This document shows, piece after piece, positions 1-9,722 of a DNA stretch of 64,000 nucleotides. Under the pieces are notes generated by a model, which was not told where the DNA came from, did not search any database, and saw nothing but the letters and a program-made list of their open reading frames with translations. A program made the translations under genes and the position numbers. The DNA is taken from the NCBI GenBank assembly GCA_000335715.1, contig AMYZ01000005.1, positions 62,001 to 126,000 of the forward strand. Direction: 5' to 3'. Source of the stretch: a beta proteobacterium L13 (lineage in GTDB: Bacteria > Pseudomonadota > Gammaproteobacteria > Burkholderiales > Chromobacteriaceae). The stretch's first letter is position 1. Every line of letters begins with the position of its first letter.

Positions 1-206
1 AGCGGCAGCAGCCGCTCGCCGGCCGCCGTCAGCTGCGGCTGGCGGCCACTGCGCTCGAACAAGCTAACGCCCAGATCAATTTCCAGATTCGCCACGCACT
101 CGCTAACGGTGGACTGGCGCTTGCCCAGCGCGCGTGCCGCCGCCGAAAACGAGCCGTGCTCGGCCACCATCACCAGGGTAGCCAAGGCTTCGTTGCTGAC
201 AGACAT
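1..206 (-). CDS. LysR-family transcriptional regulator, N-terminal part (runs off the window)
   Basis: The minus strand encodes the first 68 residues of a protein starting MSVSNEALATLVMV and continuing with a winged helix-turn-helix (SFSAAARALGKRQSTVSECV, then LEIDLGVSLFERSG). This is the DNA-binding end of the LysR family. The effector-binding domain lies beyond base 1. The gene is divergent from the PACE pump gene starting near 297. LysR regulators commonly control the divergent neighbour, so it probably regulates the pump; that link is inferred. The reading frame is intact to the window edge. Confidence 0.85.
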   Translation of the reverse strand, partial: MSVSNEALATLVMVAEHGSFSAAARALGKRQSTVSECVANLEIDLGVSLFERSGRQPQLTAAGERLLP

Positions 207-222
207 ATCGGCCTTTCCGATA
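206..222. promoter_or_regulatory. Inverted repeat in the lysR/PACE divergent intergenic region
   Basis: TATCGG, five bases, CCGATA forms a perfect inverted repeat just upstream of the LysR start codon. Such short palindromes in lysR intergenic regions are often autoregulatory operators. It is small and could be chance. Confidence 0.3.
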
Positions 223-296
223 GAACCTAACTGTTATCCATGTGAAAAACCTATCACACTGCCGGCATGATTCACACTGCTAGCCCAGGTCACCCC

Positions 297-731
297 ATGA
301 ACCCGCACGAGAAAACCCTGCCCGAGCGCGCCTTGCACGCCATCCTGTATGAAGTTTGCGCCATGCTGATACTGGTACCACTGGGCAGCTGGCTGCTGGG
401 GCACAGCCCGGCGCAGATGGGAGTACTGGCCATCATGCTATCCACCATTGCCATGAGCTGGAACGTGGTATTCGGCGCCCTGTTCGAGCGCCTGGAGCGC
501 GCCCGGCAGTGGCAACGCACGGTAGCGGTACGCTGCCTGCATGCCACCCTGTTTGAAGGGGGCCTGGTGTTTATCTGCGTGCCGGTGGTGGCCTGGTGGA
601 TGGCAATAAGCTATTGGCAAGCGCTGCTGCTGGATATCGGCATTTTGTTGTTCTTCCTGCCGTATACCTATGTTTTCAACTGGTTATACGATGCCGTGCG
701 GCAGCAGTATTTTTACCAGCACCAAGAGTGA
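297..731 (+). CDS. PACE-family multidrug efflux transporter
   Basis: 144 residues, four hydrophobic helices arranged as two repeated helix pairs (the bacterial transmembrane pair fold). This is the architecture of AceI and other Proteobacterial Antimicrobial Compound Efflux pumps, which export compounds such as chlorhexidine by proton antiport. The helix-1 glutamate needed for transport in AceI is present in LHAILYE (residue 19), WN of the conserved motif occurs in MSWNVVFGALFE, and the second pair begins LHATLFEGG. An upstream in-frame ATG at 267 would add ten residues. I prefer 297 because the family starts close to helix 1. The divergent LysR gene supports an inducible pump. Confidence 0.85.
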   Translation: MNPHEKTLPERALHAILYEVCAMLILVPLGSWLLGHSPAQMGVLAIMLSTIAMSWNVVFGALFERLERARQWQRTVAVRCLHATLFEGGLVFICVPVVAWWMAISYWQALLLDIGILLFFLPYTYVFNWLYDAVRQQYFYQHQE

Positions 732-849
732 AGAAAGCACGCAACAATGCCAAAAAGATTGTCTTATAGATAAGTTGTCGTCATGAGTCGCTGGGGCAAG
801 AATGGGCGTCCGTGCAGCCGTGCTGCATCCCGCAACAGAATGGAAGTCC

Positions 850-2058
850 ATGCATCCGAACCAGTGGCTGCTGCTGATTGTTCAATTTTACCTGTACGGT
901 GCAGGCTGGCTGCTGGTCATTCTGCTGATCCGTCATCAACGTCGCTTGTTATGGCAATACTGTCTGTCGGCGGTTTGTCTGGCTACCGGCATACTGCTCT
1001 GCATGCTGATGCCGGCCGACACATTGTCCCAACCCCTGCCCTATGCGCTGATGTCATGGTGGCTATTGGCCGGCCTGGCTTACGCGGTTAATGGCACCCT
1101 GCTCTTCATGCACCTGCCGGGGTGTTCACAGCGGGCATTACTACTGGGCAGCCTTGCTGCCACACTCCCGCTGTTGATACTAGGCTACCTGGGCCTTAGC
1201 GATTGGCGGCTAATCGTCGTATCGGTAGAAGTTGCCGTACTCATCCTGTCAGCAACCTGGGCAACGCACTCGGCAATGCTGCGCGAGTTCCCCGGGCCGG
1301 GCTCGTGGCTGTTTCAGTTGGCTGCCAGCCTGTTTGGCTTATTCTTCATGGGGCGTGCCGTACTCCGCCTGTGGCTGGGGGAAAGCGTGATACCCGAGCT
1401 GTACCAGCCTAGCGACAGTAACTTGCTGCTAGCCGTGGCCTTCATGGTGATGGCGGCCATTTTTAACCTGACCTCGGCGGTAAGAATCGCGGCACGCATG
1501 GCCAGGCAGCTGCACAAGCTGTCACAACACGACCCGCTTACCAGCCTGCTCAACCGACGCGCATTGCACACCAGACTGACGGAAGCACACCTGCTGCAGT
1601 TTCCCTGTTACAGCATCATCATGATCGACATCGATCATTTCAAACCCATCAACGATGGCTACGGCCATAGTATCGGCGATGCCGTACTGGCCAAGGTTGG
1701 CCGCATCCTGAGTCAGTATACCGACGAACACTGCCAGGCCTTTCGGCTGGGTGGGGAAGAGTTTGCGCTGGTTCTGCAAGGCGTCTCACTGGAAAAAGCA
1801 CTAGTGCAGGCGGAGATACTACGGCAGCACATAGCCCAGAGCCCTGTGGTCCAGCATAACCATGTCATCTGTTTCACCGCCAGCCTGGGCGTGGCAGAAG
1901 GCCGTACCGGCCTGCAAACGCTGGAACAGGTACTGAATGCCGCCGACAGGGCCATGTACCAGGCCAAACAGCTGGGCCGTAACTGTGTCAGCCACGCACC
2001 CTGCTCAGCCACGCGCAGCATCGTCGGCTATGCGCAGGCAAAACCATCCACGCCGTAA
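850..2058 (+). CDS. Membrane-bound diguanylate cyclase (GGDEF)
   Basis: 402 residues. The first ~225 are six to seven hydrophobic segments forming an integral membrane sensor of no recognised family. A short linker leads into a GGDEF domain beginning HDPLTSLLNRR. The active-site loop is GGEEF (residues 301-305), which is catalytically competent in this family, so the protein should make cyclic di-GMP from two GTP. The product-inhibition site normally nine residues before it (RxxD) reads DEHC, so feedback inhibition through that site should be absent. There is no EAL domain. An alternative ATG at 802 is in frame. The stop codon directly abuts the stop of the convergent dehydrogenase gene. Confidence 0.9.
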   Translation: MHPNQWLLLIVQFYLYGAGWLLVILLIRHQRRLLWQYCLSAVCLATGILLCMLMPADTLSQPLPYALMSWWLLAGLAYAVNGTLLFMHLPGCSQRALLLGSLAATLPLLILGYLGLSDWRLIVVSVEVAVLILSATWATHSAMLREFPGPGSWLFQLAASLFGLFFMGRAVLRLWLGESVIPELYQPSDSNLLLAVAFMVMAAIFNLTSAVRIAARMARQLHKLSQHDPLTSLLNRRALHTRLTEAHLLQFPCYSIIMIDIDHFKPINDGYGHSIGDAVLAKVGRILSQYTDEHCQAFRLGGEEFALVLQGVSLEKALVQAEILRQHIAQSPVVQHNHVICFTASLGVAEGRTGLQTLEQVLNAADRAMYQAKQLGRNCVSHAPCSATRSIVGYAQAKPSTP

Positions 2059-2988
2059 CTAGTAGCCGCGCTGCCGCGCTACCTGGCCGGCCACGGCCTC
2101 GCCCTGTGCCAAACGCTGCAGCCTGTCTGCAATCTGCGCTACCGCCTGCTGGCGCAAGGTGATGGCGGCAATATGCGGTGTTAGCGTGACCGCCGAGTGC
2201 TGCCACAGGCGGCTATCCGCTGGCAGCGGCTCACGGGCAAAGACGTCCAGCTGGGCACAACGCAGCCGCCCGCTATCCAGTGCGGCCAACAGTGCCATTT
2301 CGTCCAGCAGGTCACCACGACCAGCGTTGATCAGCATGGCGCCGGCCGGCAAACGTGCCAGCCGGGCGGCATCCAGCAACCCTGCCGTTTCGGGTGTGGA
2401 AGGCAGCACGCACGCCAGTACGTCACTTTCCGCCAGCAAGGCGTGCAAACCCTCTTGCCCATGGTGGCTTGCCAGGCCCGGCAGGCTACGCGGCGTGCGG
2501 CTCCAGCCCTGTACGCGGTAACCGTCTGCCTGCAAACCACGCGCCACGGCCAGGCCAATTTCGCCCAGCCCCAGCACCCCGACACGCACATCAGCGGGCA
2601 AAAGCGGTGGCAACATTTTCCACACGCCGCCAGCCTGCTGGCGACGGTAAATATCCATATGCCGCTGGTAGGACAACACGCCAAAGCGCACGTACTCCAG
2701 CATCTGCGCCGCCATGCCACCATCCAGCAGGCGATAGATCGGTACCGCCGGGCCCAGGTCATCGCGCACCAGCAGCTTGTCTACTCCCGCGCCCAGGGCA
2801 AACACGCCACGCAAGACTGGCAAACCGGCAAACAGCCCGGCGGGTGGCCCCCAGGTCACCACGTAAGCTACCTGGCTCGGGTCGTTCAGTTCATCCAGCG
2901 TGATAAACGTTTGCTGCGGCATGGCAGCACGGAAGAGTGCGATGTAAGCCTGGGTTTCTTTCGGGCTAGGGGTATGGAGCAGGATCAT
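2059..2988 (-). CDS. ghrA: D-2-hydroxyacid dehydrogenase, glyoxylate/hydroxypyruvate reductase A type
   Basis: 309 residues. A Rossmann NAD(P)-binding core (GVLGLGEIGLAVARGL) is followed by the family's catalytic residues: Arg in INAGRGDLL, Glu in FAREPLP and His in TPHIAA. Overall sequence and length match the GhrA branch, which reduces glyoxylate and hydroxypyruvate with NADPH. The exact substrate cannot be read from sequence. The ATG at 2988 is preferred to a TTG fifteen bases upstream. The gene is monocistronic and convergent with the diguanylate cyclase with no bases between the stops. Confidence 0.85.
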   Translation of the reverse strand: MILLHTPSPKETQAYIALFRAAMPQQTFITLDELNDPSQVAYVVTWGPPAGLFAGLPVLRGVFALGAGVDKLLVRDDLGPAVPIYRLLDGGMAAQMLEYVRFGVLSYQRHMDIYRRQQAGGVWKMLPPLLPADVRVGVLGLGEIGLAVARGLQADGYRVQGWSRTPRSLPGLASHHGQEGLHALLAESDVLACVLPSTPETAGLLDAARLARLPAGAMLINAGRGDLLDEMALLAALDSGRLRCAQLDVFAREPLPADSRLWQHSAVTLTPHIAAITLRQQAVAQIADRLQRLAQGEAVAGQVARQRGY

Positions 2989-3179
2989 GGTATGGCGCGC
3001 CAAAGGAAGATCAGCACTTATAAACCAGCCTGGCAGGCGGTGCCAAGATGCTGGCTGGCGCTAGCGCGTCATCTTGCTTGCCAGTCACTGGCGTTTGATG
3101 GCGGGCCGCCAGCCAGGGCCTTCACCATGGCATGCGGCCAGATGGCGATACCCGGCTGGCCGCCATCCGTCCACATGCA

Positions 3180-4655
3180 TCAGGTACCACAAAAGGTGCG
3201 GTAGCCCCGAGCCAGCTCGGCACTGGCCGGCAAAGCGTAGCGCTCCAGCCCCGGGCGCTCTGCATAAGGCTGGGCCAGTGCGGCCAGTAATTGCTGCGCC
3301 AGTGCCATATCACCGTACTCGCTGGCGGCCGACAGTGCCTCTTCTACCAGGTGGTTACGCGCAATGTATAAAGGGTTGGCCGCACGCATGCTGCCAGCCA
3401 CCTGCGCAGCAGGCAGGCCACTGGCCGCCAGTCGCGCTTGCCAGCGCGCCAGCCAGGCTGACAAAACGTCTGGCTGCGCAAACAAGGCCGCCAGGCGTGT
3501 GGTATTACCGTCCAGCACGTCGGCCAGATAACGCCAGGCCAGCGTGAAATCCACCCGCTGCCGATGCAGCATCAGCAGCCAGTCCTCCGCCAGCGCCAGG
3601 TCGTCTTCCTGCGCATCCACCAGACCCAGCTTGACCCGCGCCTGCGCCAGCCACGCTTGCTGGTACTGCGCCTGGAAGCCATGAATCACCTCGGTGGCCT
3701 GCGCTACGGCGTCGTCCATCGATGCCGCATCCAGTAGCGGCAGCAGCGCCTCGGCCAGCCGCGCCAGGTTCCACTGCGCGATGGCCGGCTGGTTGCCGTA
3801 AGCGTAGCGGCCACGCTCGTCGATGGAACTGAACACGGTAGCCGGATCGTAAGTGTCCATAAAGGCGCAGGGGCCGTAATCGATGGTTTCGCCGGACAGC
3901 GTCATATTGTCGGTATTCATCACACCATGGATGAAACCGGCGTGCATCCACTGCGCCAGCAGGCTGGCCTGGCGCTGGCATACCGCATCCAGCATGGCCA
4001 GGTAAGGGTTGGCCGCATGCTGCAGCTGCGGGTAGTGGCGCTGCAGCGTATACGCCGCCAGCTGGCGCAGCGTAGCGTCGTCGCCACGGTTGGCAAAGTA
4101 CTCGAACGTCCCCACGCGGATATGGCTGGCCGCCACCCGCGTCAGCACCGCCCCCGGCAGCGGGCGGTCGCGGTACACCGTATCGCCGGTGGCTACCACA
4201 GCCAGCGCGCGCGTGCTGGGGATACCCAGCGCGTGCATGGCCTCGCCAATGATCAGCTCGCGCAGCATGGGCCCTACCGCGGCCTTGCCGTCGCCACGGC
4301 GCGAAAACGGTGTGCGACCACTGCCCTTGAAGGCGATGTCACAGCGCTGCCCTGCCCTATCCACCACCTCGCCCAATAGCACGGCGCGGCCGTCGCCCAG
4401 CTGCGGCGAATAGCCGCCAAACTGGTGGCCGGCGTATACCTGCGCCACCGGCTGCGTGCCAGCAGGTAACTGCGCACCGGAAAACAGTGCGGCCAACGTA
4501 GCCTCATCCACGCCGCTGCTGTCCAGCCCCAGCTCGCCGGCCAGGGCCGCGTGCCAATACAGCAGATGCGGCGCGCTTGGTTTATCCGGGTTGGCCGCAG
4601 CGCAGGCCTGCGGCAGCTGCGTGGCGTAGCTGTGTTCAAACGGGATGCGAATCAT
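3180..4655 (-). CDS. selO: Protein adenylyltransferase SelO (YdiU/UPF0061)
   Basis: 491 residues, the normal length. SelO is a pseudokinase-fold enzyme that transfers AMP from ATP to protein Ser/Thr/Tyr residues and is linked to redox stress. Recognisable blocks are VYAGHQFGGYSPQLGDGRA near the N-terminus, GSGRTPFSRRGDGKA (ATP binding), MNTDNMT (metal/catalytic region) and YGPCAFMD. The C-terminus ends in TFCGT, keeping the C-terminal cysteine that in E. coli SelO takes part in redox control. The start at 4655 has an AGGTGG ribosome site five bases upstream. The previous codon run begins with GTG and is less likely. Confidence 0.93.
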   Translation of the reverse strand: MIRIPFEHSYATQLPQACAAANPDKPSAPHLLYWHAALAGELGLDSSGVDEATLAALFSGAQLPAGTQPVAQVYAGHQFGGYSPQLGDGRAVLLGEVVDRAGQRCDIAFKGSGRTPFSRRGDGKAAVGPMLRELIIGEAMHALGIPSTRALAVVATGDTVYRDRPLPGAVLTRVAASHIRVGTFEYFANRGDDATLRQLAAYTLQRHYPQLQHAANPYLAMLDAVCQRQASLLAQWMHAGFIHGVMNTDNMTLSGETIDYGPCAFMDTYDPATVFSSIDERGRYAYGNQPAIAQWNLARLAEALLPLLDAASMDDAVAQATEVIHGFQAQYQQAWLAQARVKLGLVDAQEDDLALAEDWLLMLHRQRVDFTLAWRYLADVLDGNTTRLAALFAQPDVLSAWLARWQARLAASGLPAAQVAGSMRAANPLYIARNHLVEEALSAASEYGDMALAQQLLAALAQPYAERPGLERYALPASAELARGYRTFCGT

Positions 4656-4726
4656 GGTGACCACCTGGGCAATGTGCGTGCAGTACTCGGTAGCCCGCGC
4701 GCGGCAAAAGTGCCGCAGCAGGCGAG

Positions 4727-4749
4727 AAAAAGCCGCCCATGCAGGCGGC
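4727..4749 (-). terminator. Intrinsic terminator of ygiQ
   Basis: On the minus strand GCCGCC, a six-base loop, GGCGGC and five T residues follow the ygiQ stop by about 25 bases. Confidence 0.7.
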
Positions 4750-4773
4750 CTGGATCATGCTGTAGCGCGCAGC

Positions 4774-7059
4774 TTAGCGGCCGCGGCCAACCTTGCCGGC
4801 GGGCTTGCCCCCCGCACCACCACGCCCTGCGGCCGGTTTTGCGGCGGCAGGCTTGCCGGCAGCCGGTTTTGCGGCGGCAGGCTTGCCGTTGCCACGCGGG
4901 GCGCCGGCGTAGCTGCGCGGCTGGCCCTGCTGCGCCTTGGCGCGCGCGGCTAGGCTCTGGCCGGCAAAGCGGTGGCGCGCAGCGGCGGCCTTGTCGCCCG
5001 GCGGTGTTGGCGGAATCAGGCAGTGCTTGGCGTGGCCGATCAGGTCGCTGCGGCCCATTTGCACCAGCGCGTCGTAAATGATCTGCCAGTTATCCGGGTG
5101 GTGGTAGCGCAGCAGCGCCTTGTGCAGCTTGCGGCGGTAGCCATCACGTACTACGTCTACCTTTTCCGAGCTGCGCGACAGGCGTTTCAGCGGGTTACGC
5201 TTGGTGTGCCACATGGTGGTGGCCAGCGCCATCGGCGTCGGGGTAAAGGTTTGCACCTGGTCGAGGCGGAAGTTGTTCTTCTTCAGCCACAGCGCCAGGT
5301 TCACCATGTCTTCGTCGCTGGTGCCCGGGTGGGCGGCAATGAAGTACGGTATCAGGTACTGCTCCTTGCCGGCCTGGCGGCTAAAGCGCTCGAACAGCTC
5401 CTTGAACTTGTCGTAAGCGCCCATGCCCGGCTTCATCATCTTGGACAGCGGGCCGTCTTCGGTGTGTTCCGGCGCAATCTTCAGGTAGCCGCCCACGTGG
5501 TGCTGTACCAGCTCCTTGATGTACTCCGGCGATTTCACCGCCAGGTCGTAACGCAGGCCGGACTGGATGTTGATCTTCTTCACGCCCGGCAGCGCGCGCG
5601 CCTTGCGGTACAGCTGGATCAGCGGGCCGTGGTCGGTACCCAGGTTTTCGCAAATGTCGGGGAACACGCACGACAGCTTGCGACAGGAACGCTCGATTTT
5701 CGGGTCTTTGCAGCTCAGGCGGTACATATTGGCCGTGGGGCCGCCCAGGTCGGAGATATGGCCGGTAAAGCCCGGCGTTTTGTCGCGGATTTCCTCGATT
5801 TCCTTGAGGATGGACTCCTCCGAGCGGCTCTGGATGATGCGGCCTTCGTGCTCGGTAATCGAGCAGAAGGTACAGCCGCCAAAGCAGCCGCGCATGATGT
5901 TGACCGAGTACTTGATCATCTCCCACGCCGGAATGTGCGCGTCGCCGTACTCCGGGTGCGGGTTACGGGCGTAGGGCAGGCCGAACACGAAGTCCATTTC
6001 TTCGGTAGTCAGCGGAATCGGCGGCGCATTCAGCCACACGTCGCGCGTGCCGTGCAGCTGCACCAGTGCACGGGCGTTACCGGGGTTGGACTCCAGGTGC
6101 AGGGTACGGCTGGCGTGGGCGTACAGGACCGGGTCGTGCGCCACCGCCTCGTAGGACGGGATGCGGATCACGGTTTTGGCACGCTCGGCGCGGCGCTTGG
6201 CCAGGCGCTCTTCGCGCGATTCGATACGGATCACCTGCGGCTTGCTCGGGTCGTTGGCCGCAGTGGCTTCGGCAGCCTGCTCGGGGATCTCCTGATACGG
6301 GTTCAGGATCACGTCCACCTTGCCCGGTACATCTACCACGCTGGAGTCCATCTCCTGCCACTCATCGTCCGGCTTCCAGCCGTGCGGCACCATGAAGGCG
6401 GTACCGCGGATGTCGCGCATCTCGGACAGCTTTTCGCCACGGGCGGCGCGGTGGGCAATTTCTACCAGCGCGCGCTCGGCGTTGCCGTACAGCAGGATGT
6501 CTGCTTTGGACGTGGCCAGCACCGACTGGCGCACTTTGTCGCTCCAGTAGTCGAAGTGGGCAATGCGGCGCAAGGATGCCTCGATGGAGCCGATCATCAC
6601 ACCTACGCCGGGGTAGGCCTCGCGGCAGCGCTGCGCATACACGGTCACGGCACGGTCCGGGCGCTTGTTCGGCTCGCCGTGCGGGGTGTAGGCGTCATCC
6701 GAACGCGGGCGGCGATCCGCCGTGTAGCGGTTGATCATGGAATCCATATTGCCGGCGGTGACGCCGTAAAACAGGTTGGGTTTGCCCAGCGCGCGGAAGG
6801 CGTCGGCGCTGTTCCAGTCCGGCTGCGCAATAATGCCCACGCGGAAACCCTGCGCTTCCAGCAGGCGGCCCACCAGCGCCATCCCGAAGCTGGGGTGGTC
6901 GATATAACAGTCACCACTGATGATGATGATGTCGCAGCTGTCCCAGCCCAGCTCGTCCATCTCGGCACGGCTCATGGGCAGGAAAGGGGCGGTACCAAAG
7001 CGTTGCGCCCAGTACTTGCGGTAGCTGTTAATGGCTTGGGGTGCGGCAGGAAGCGTCAT
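4774..7059 (-). CDS. ygiQ: YgiQ-family radical SAM protein
   Basis: 761 residues. The radical S-adenosylmethionine cluster motif CxxxCxxC is present as CFGGCTFC (Cys392, 396, 399), preceded by a long N-terminal domain and followed by a C-terminal DUF3362-type region, as in E. coli YgiQ. The reaction of this family is not established. The last ~55 residues are a low-complexity tail rich in Ala, Lys, Gly and Pro with a repeated [10 protein letters not shown] unit, which corresponds to the tandem DNA repeat at 4832-4888. Such basic tails often bind nucleic acid, but here that is only a guess. The upstream 222-base gap holds the mcp promoter. Confidence 0.92.
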   Translation of the reverse strand: MTLPAAPQAINSYRKYWAQRFGTAPFLPMSRAEMDELGWDSCDIIIISGDCYIDHPSFGMALVGRLLEAQGFRVGIIAQPDWNSADAFRALGKPNLFYGVTAGNMDSMINRYTADRRPRSDDAYTPHGEPNKRPDRAVTVYAQRCREAYPGVGVMIGSIEASLRRIAHFDYWSDKVRQSVLATSKADILLYGNAERALVEIAHRAARGEKLSEMRDIRGTAFMVPHGWKPDDEWQEMDSSVVDVPGKVDVILNPYQEIPEQAAEATAANDPSKPQVIRIESREERLAKRRAERAKTVIRIPSYEAVAHDPVLYAHASRTLHLESNPGNARALVQLHGTRDVWLNAPPIPLTTEEMDFVFGLPYARNPHPEYGDAHIPAWEMIKYSVNIMRGCFGGCTFCSITEHEGRIIQSRSEESILKEIEEIRDKTPGFTGHISDLGGPTANMYRLSCKDPKIERSCRKLSCVFPDICENLGTDHGPLIQLYRKARALPGVKKINIQSGLRYDLAVKSPEYIKELVQHHVGGYLKIAPEHTEDGPLSKMMKPGMGAYDKFKELFERFSRQAGKEQYLIPYFIAAHPGTSDEDMVNLALWLKKNNFRLDQVQTFTPTPMALATTMWHTKRNPLKRLSRSSEKVDVVRDGYRRKLHKALLRYHHPDNWQIIYDALVQMGRSDLIGHAKHCLIPPTPPGDKAAAARHRFAGQSLAARAKAQQGQPRSYAGAPRGNGKPAAAKPAAGKPAAAKPAAGRGGAGGKPAGKVGRGR
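4832..4888. repeat. 30-base tandem repeat inside the ygiQ 3' end
   Basis: Two nearly perfect copies of a 30-base unit beginning GCCGGTTTTGCGGCGGCAGG lie head to tail and encode the [10 protein letters not shown] repeat of the YgiQ tail. The unit length is a multiple of three, so copy-number changes would keep the frame. Confidence 0.8.
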
Positions 7060-7223
7060 TGTGTGCAGGTGTTTCTTGAAAGACCGCGCATTGTGCCAGA
7101 AAGCGCCTGCGCTTTCACCTGAAAAAATGCTTTTCTTTCATCAACATAGCGAGAAAATAACCCTGTAGCCAGGCTGGATTTCTCGCCATGCCACAATAGA
7201 ATCACAAAATACCATTAAGTAAT

Positions 7224-7252
7224 TTGCTCACTATTCTTTAGTATTCGATAAT
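7224..7252 (+). promoter_or_regulatory. Sigma-70-like promoter of the chemoreceptor gene
   Basis: TTGCTC, a 17-base spacer and GATAAT lie 30 bases before the start codon at 7282 in an A+T-rich stretch. The same -10 area also reads TTCGATAA, close to a FliA -10 box, but no convincing FliA -35 box is found at the right distance. Confidence 0.45.
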
Positions 7253-7281
7253 GATTTGACACTATTGCCGAGTACATCAGC

Positions 7282-8922
7282 ATGCCCGCTCATTCGTGGT
7301 TGGCCCGTTTATCCATCAGAGCCCAGTTTCTGCTGGTTTTATCCGTTGTCGGTATCGGCCTCATGGTCACCGGTGGCATGTCGTGGCGACAGCTGGAAGA
7401 GCTGCGTATCAACGGACCCGCTTACAGCCGCATTGTGCAGGGCAAAGACTTGATTGCGGACATCCTGCCGCCGCCGCGCTACATCATCGAATCTTACCTG
7501 GTGGTGATGCAGGCGCAGCATAGCCAGAGCCTGTCTGCCGTGCGTACCTATCAAGACCGCGTACTGGAGCTGGAAAAAGAGTTCCAGACCCGCCACGAAT
7601 ACTGGCAGCGCATGCCGCTGAACGACGAAAGCCAGCGCTTGTTGCTGACAGCATCCGACAAGCCCGCGCGCGAGTTTTTCAAACTGGCGCGCGAGCAATA
7701 CTTTCCGCAGCGGCTGGCCGAGCAGGATACCCGCAGCGTGCTTACCCAGCTGGCCAACCATTACCAGCAGCATCGTTATGAAATCGACAAACTAGTCAAA
7801 CGTGAAAATGCCCTGCTGGCCGAGGAAGAAAAACGTGCGGAACAGCTGGTGCACCAGGGGCGGTTGTTTCTGGGTGGCACTATTGCCCTGGTACTGATCT
7901 TGTCCATTCTGCTGGTACACCAGATCAGCCGTCAGCAACGGCTCAGCGTCAACCAGCTGCGTAAAGCCATGGCCGGTCTGGCCAAAGGGCAGCTCAACCT
8001 GACACTGCCACCACAGCCGGACAATGAGCTGGGCCAGATAGGCCAAAGTACGGAAGACATGCGCCACAGCCTGCAGCAGCTGATTGTGCAAATGCAAAAT
8101 GCCGCCGGCGAACTGCAGGGCAACGAGCACGACATCCAGCACGAGGCCGCCCAAGTGCAGCAGCTGGCAAGCCGCCAGCGCGAGCGTATTGGCCAGATGA
8201 GCGAGCAAGTACAATCACTGACCAATACGCTGGCACGTTTGGCTACCGACAGCGAACACTCGGCGTCCACCTCGGTTGCCGCCATCGAGTCGGCCGGCAA
8301 CAGTGGCCGCGACCTGCAACAAAGCAGCGAAGTGCTGGCCAATGTGGTGGAAACCGTGCGCGAAACCACGGTACTGCTGGACGAGCTTACCCAGAAAGCG
8401 GGCCAGATTGTCGGCGTGGCCAACACCATTCACGAGATTGCCGAACAAACCAACCTGCTGGCGCTGAATGCCGCCATCGAGGCCGCGCGCGCCGGCGAAA
8501 GCGGCCGCGGCTTTGCCGTGGTAGCAGACGAAGTGCGCAAGCTGGCAGAGCGCACGGCGCAATCCACCGGCAGCATCAACGACATCCTGGGTACTGTACA
8601 GCGCTCTACCACCGAGGCGGCCATGAGTATTCGCCAGGGCCTGGCCCAATCCGAACAGGGGCTGGATAAAGTACAACAGGCCAGCCACAGCGTGAGCGCC
8701 CTGCAAGAAAGCATCAACTCGCTGGGCCAGGCATTACAGCACGTAGTAGAACAAATACAAGGCAGCCAGCAACTGCGGCAGGAAGTACAACAAGAGTTGG
8801 GCGAGGTGCTACAAGATACGCATAATCAGCAGGAGGCAGTCGACCGGCTGTACGGCCTGATTCGGGTTGCCGACCAAACCACGCAGAAGCTGGAACAAGC
8901 CAGCCACCGATTCACACTTTAG
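7282..8922 (+). CDS. Methyl-accepting chemotaxis protein
   Basis: 546 residues. A transmembrane segment (about 11-33), a periplasmic mostly helical sensor of ~155 residues, a second transmembrane segment (about 190-212), HAMP, then a long cytoplasmic coiled coil. The hairpin tip is canonical: [19 protein letters not shown] and [18 protein letters not shown]. It should relay ligand or redox signals to CheA/CheW. No C-terminal CheR-binding pentapeptide is seen; the protein ends ASHRFTL. A periplasmic binding protein gene begins 12 bases downstream, so the two may be co-transcribed and could act together. Confidence 0.95.
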   Translation: MPAHSWLARLSIRAQFLLVLSVVGIGLMVTGGMSWRQLEELRINGPAYSRIVQGKDLIADILPPPRYIIESYLVVMQAQHSQSLSAVRTYQDRVLELEKEFQTRHEYWQRMPLNDESQRLLLTASDKPAREFFKLAREQYFPQRLAEQDTRSVLTQLANHYQQHRYEIDKLVKRENALLAEEEKRAEQLVHQGRLFLGGTIALVLILSILLVHQISRQQRLSVNQLRKAMAGLAKGQLNLTLPPQPDNELGQIGQSTEDMRHSLQQLIVQMQNAAGELQGNEHDIQHEAAQVQQLASRQRERIGQMSEQVQSLTNTLARLATDSEHSASTSVAAIESAGNSGRDLQQSSEVLANVVETVRETTVLLDELTQKAGQIVGVANTIHEIAEQTNLLALNAAIEAARAGESGRGFAVVADEVRKLAERTAQSTGSINDILGTVQRSTTEAAMSIRQGLAQSEQGLDKVQQASHSVSALQESINSLGQALQHVVEQIQGSQQLRQEVQQELGEVLQDTHNQQEAVDRLYGLIRVADQTTQKLEQASHRFTL

Positions 8923-8934
8923 ACTGCACTCAAC

Positions 8935-9678
8935 ATGGCTCCCATTTCCCGCGCACTGGCGGCTGTGCTGCTCCTTGCATTGGGCCAGGCAACCCTGGCC
9001 AGCCCCCGCCAGAGCACAGTGGCGGTGGCATTTGGCGAATCACTGGAACCGTATGTAATCCCGCAGCTGGAAGCAGGCATTGAGCTGGATATCATCCGGG
9101 CCGCGCTAAAAAGCCAGCACTACGAGATGAAGCCGGTATTCCTGTCGCAAAAGCGCCTGCCGCAAGCCCTGGCCGACCGTAAGATAGACGCGGTAGCCAC
9201 CATCGTGCCGGAGTCCGGTGCCAAGGGGGCGTATTCGGATGTGTATATCAGCTATGAAGACAAGGCCATTACCCTGACCCAGCGACGCCTGGACATCCGC
9301 CGTATCGCCGACCTGGCAAACCATAGCATCTCGGCATTCCCGCTGGCCGGGCAATACCTGGGTGTCGAGTTTGCCGCCATGGCAGCCAAGCACCCCGATT
9401 ACCACGAAACCGGTAACCAGATAGACCAGAACCGCCTGCTATACCGCGGCAGCGTCGATGTGGTGGTAGCGGACTACCGCATCTTCAACTACATGAACAA
9501 GCGCATGCAGACCGACTTTGGCGAGGTGCCCCTACCCGTCAGCTATCACGATATTTTCATCAAACTGCCCTACAGGGTACTGTTCAGGCAGCCTGCGCTG
9601 CGTGATGCCTTTAACCAGGGGCTGAAACAAATCCAGCACAACGGCGAATACCAGCGCATCCTGAAGCGATACAGCTAA
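8935..9678 (+). CDS. Periplasmic substrate-binding protein (SBP family 3)
   Basis: 247 residues with a cleavable signal peptide (hydrophobic run LAAVLLLALGQATLA, cleavage near residue 22). The rest resembles the two-lobed solute-binding proteins of family 3 (amino-acid-type), for example YFSQ-like sensing proteins that have no ABC partner. No permease or ATPase gene is adjacent. The gene sits 12 bases behind a chemoreceptor gene, so a role in ligand presentation to the receptor is possible but inferred. The ligand is unknown. Confidence 0.8.
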   Translation: MAPISRALAAVLLLALGQATLASPRQSTVAVAFGESLEPYVIPQLEAGIELDIIRAALKSQHYEMKPVFLSQKRLPQALADRKIDAVATIVPESGAKGAYSDVYISYEDKAITLTQRRLDIRRIADLANHSISAFPLAGQYLGVEFAAMAAKHPDYHETGNQIDQNRLLYRGSVDVVVADYRIFNYMNKRMQTDFGEVPLPVSYHDIFIKLPYRVLFRQPALRDAFNQGLKQIQHNGEYQRILKRYS

Positions 9679-9722
9679 GGCCCGGTGGGCTAGAATGCCG
9701 CATTGCATTCTGGCCCCGCATC

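Noticed and set aside
4832-4888. CRISPR-like or mobile repeat
   Set aside because: Two in-frame 30-base copies without spacers, encoding a low-complexity protein tail. No CRISPR array or insertion sequence was seen anywhere in the window.
4972-7122. 716-codon plus-strand open frame opposite ygiQ
   Set aside because: Antisense shadow of ygiQ with His/Arg/Val-rich composition and no domain; typical of high-G+C genes.
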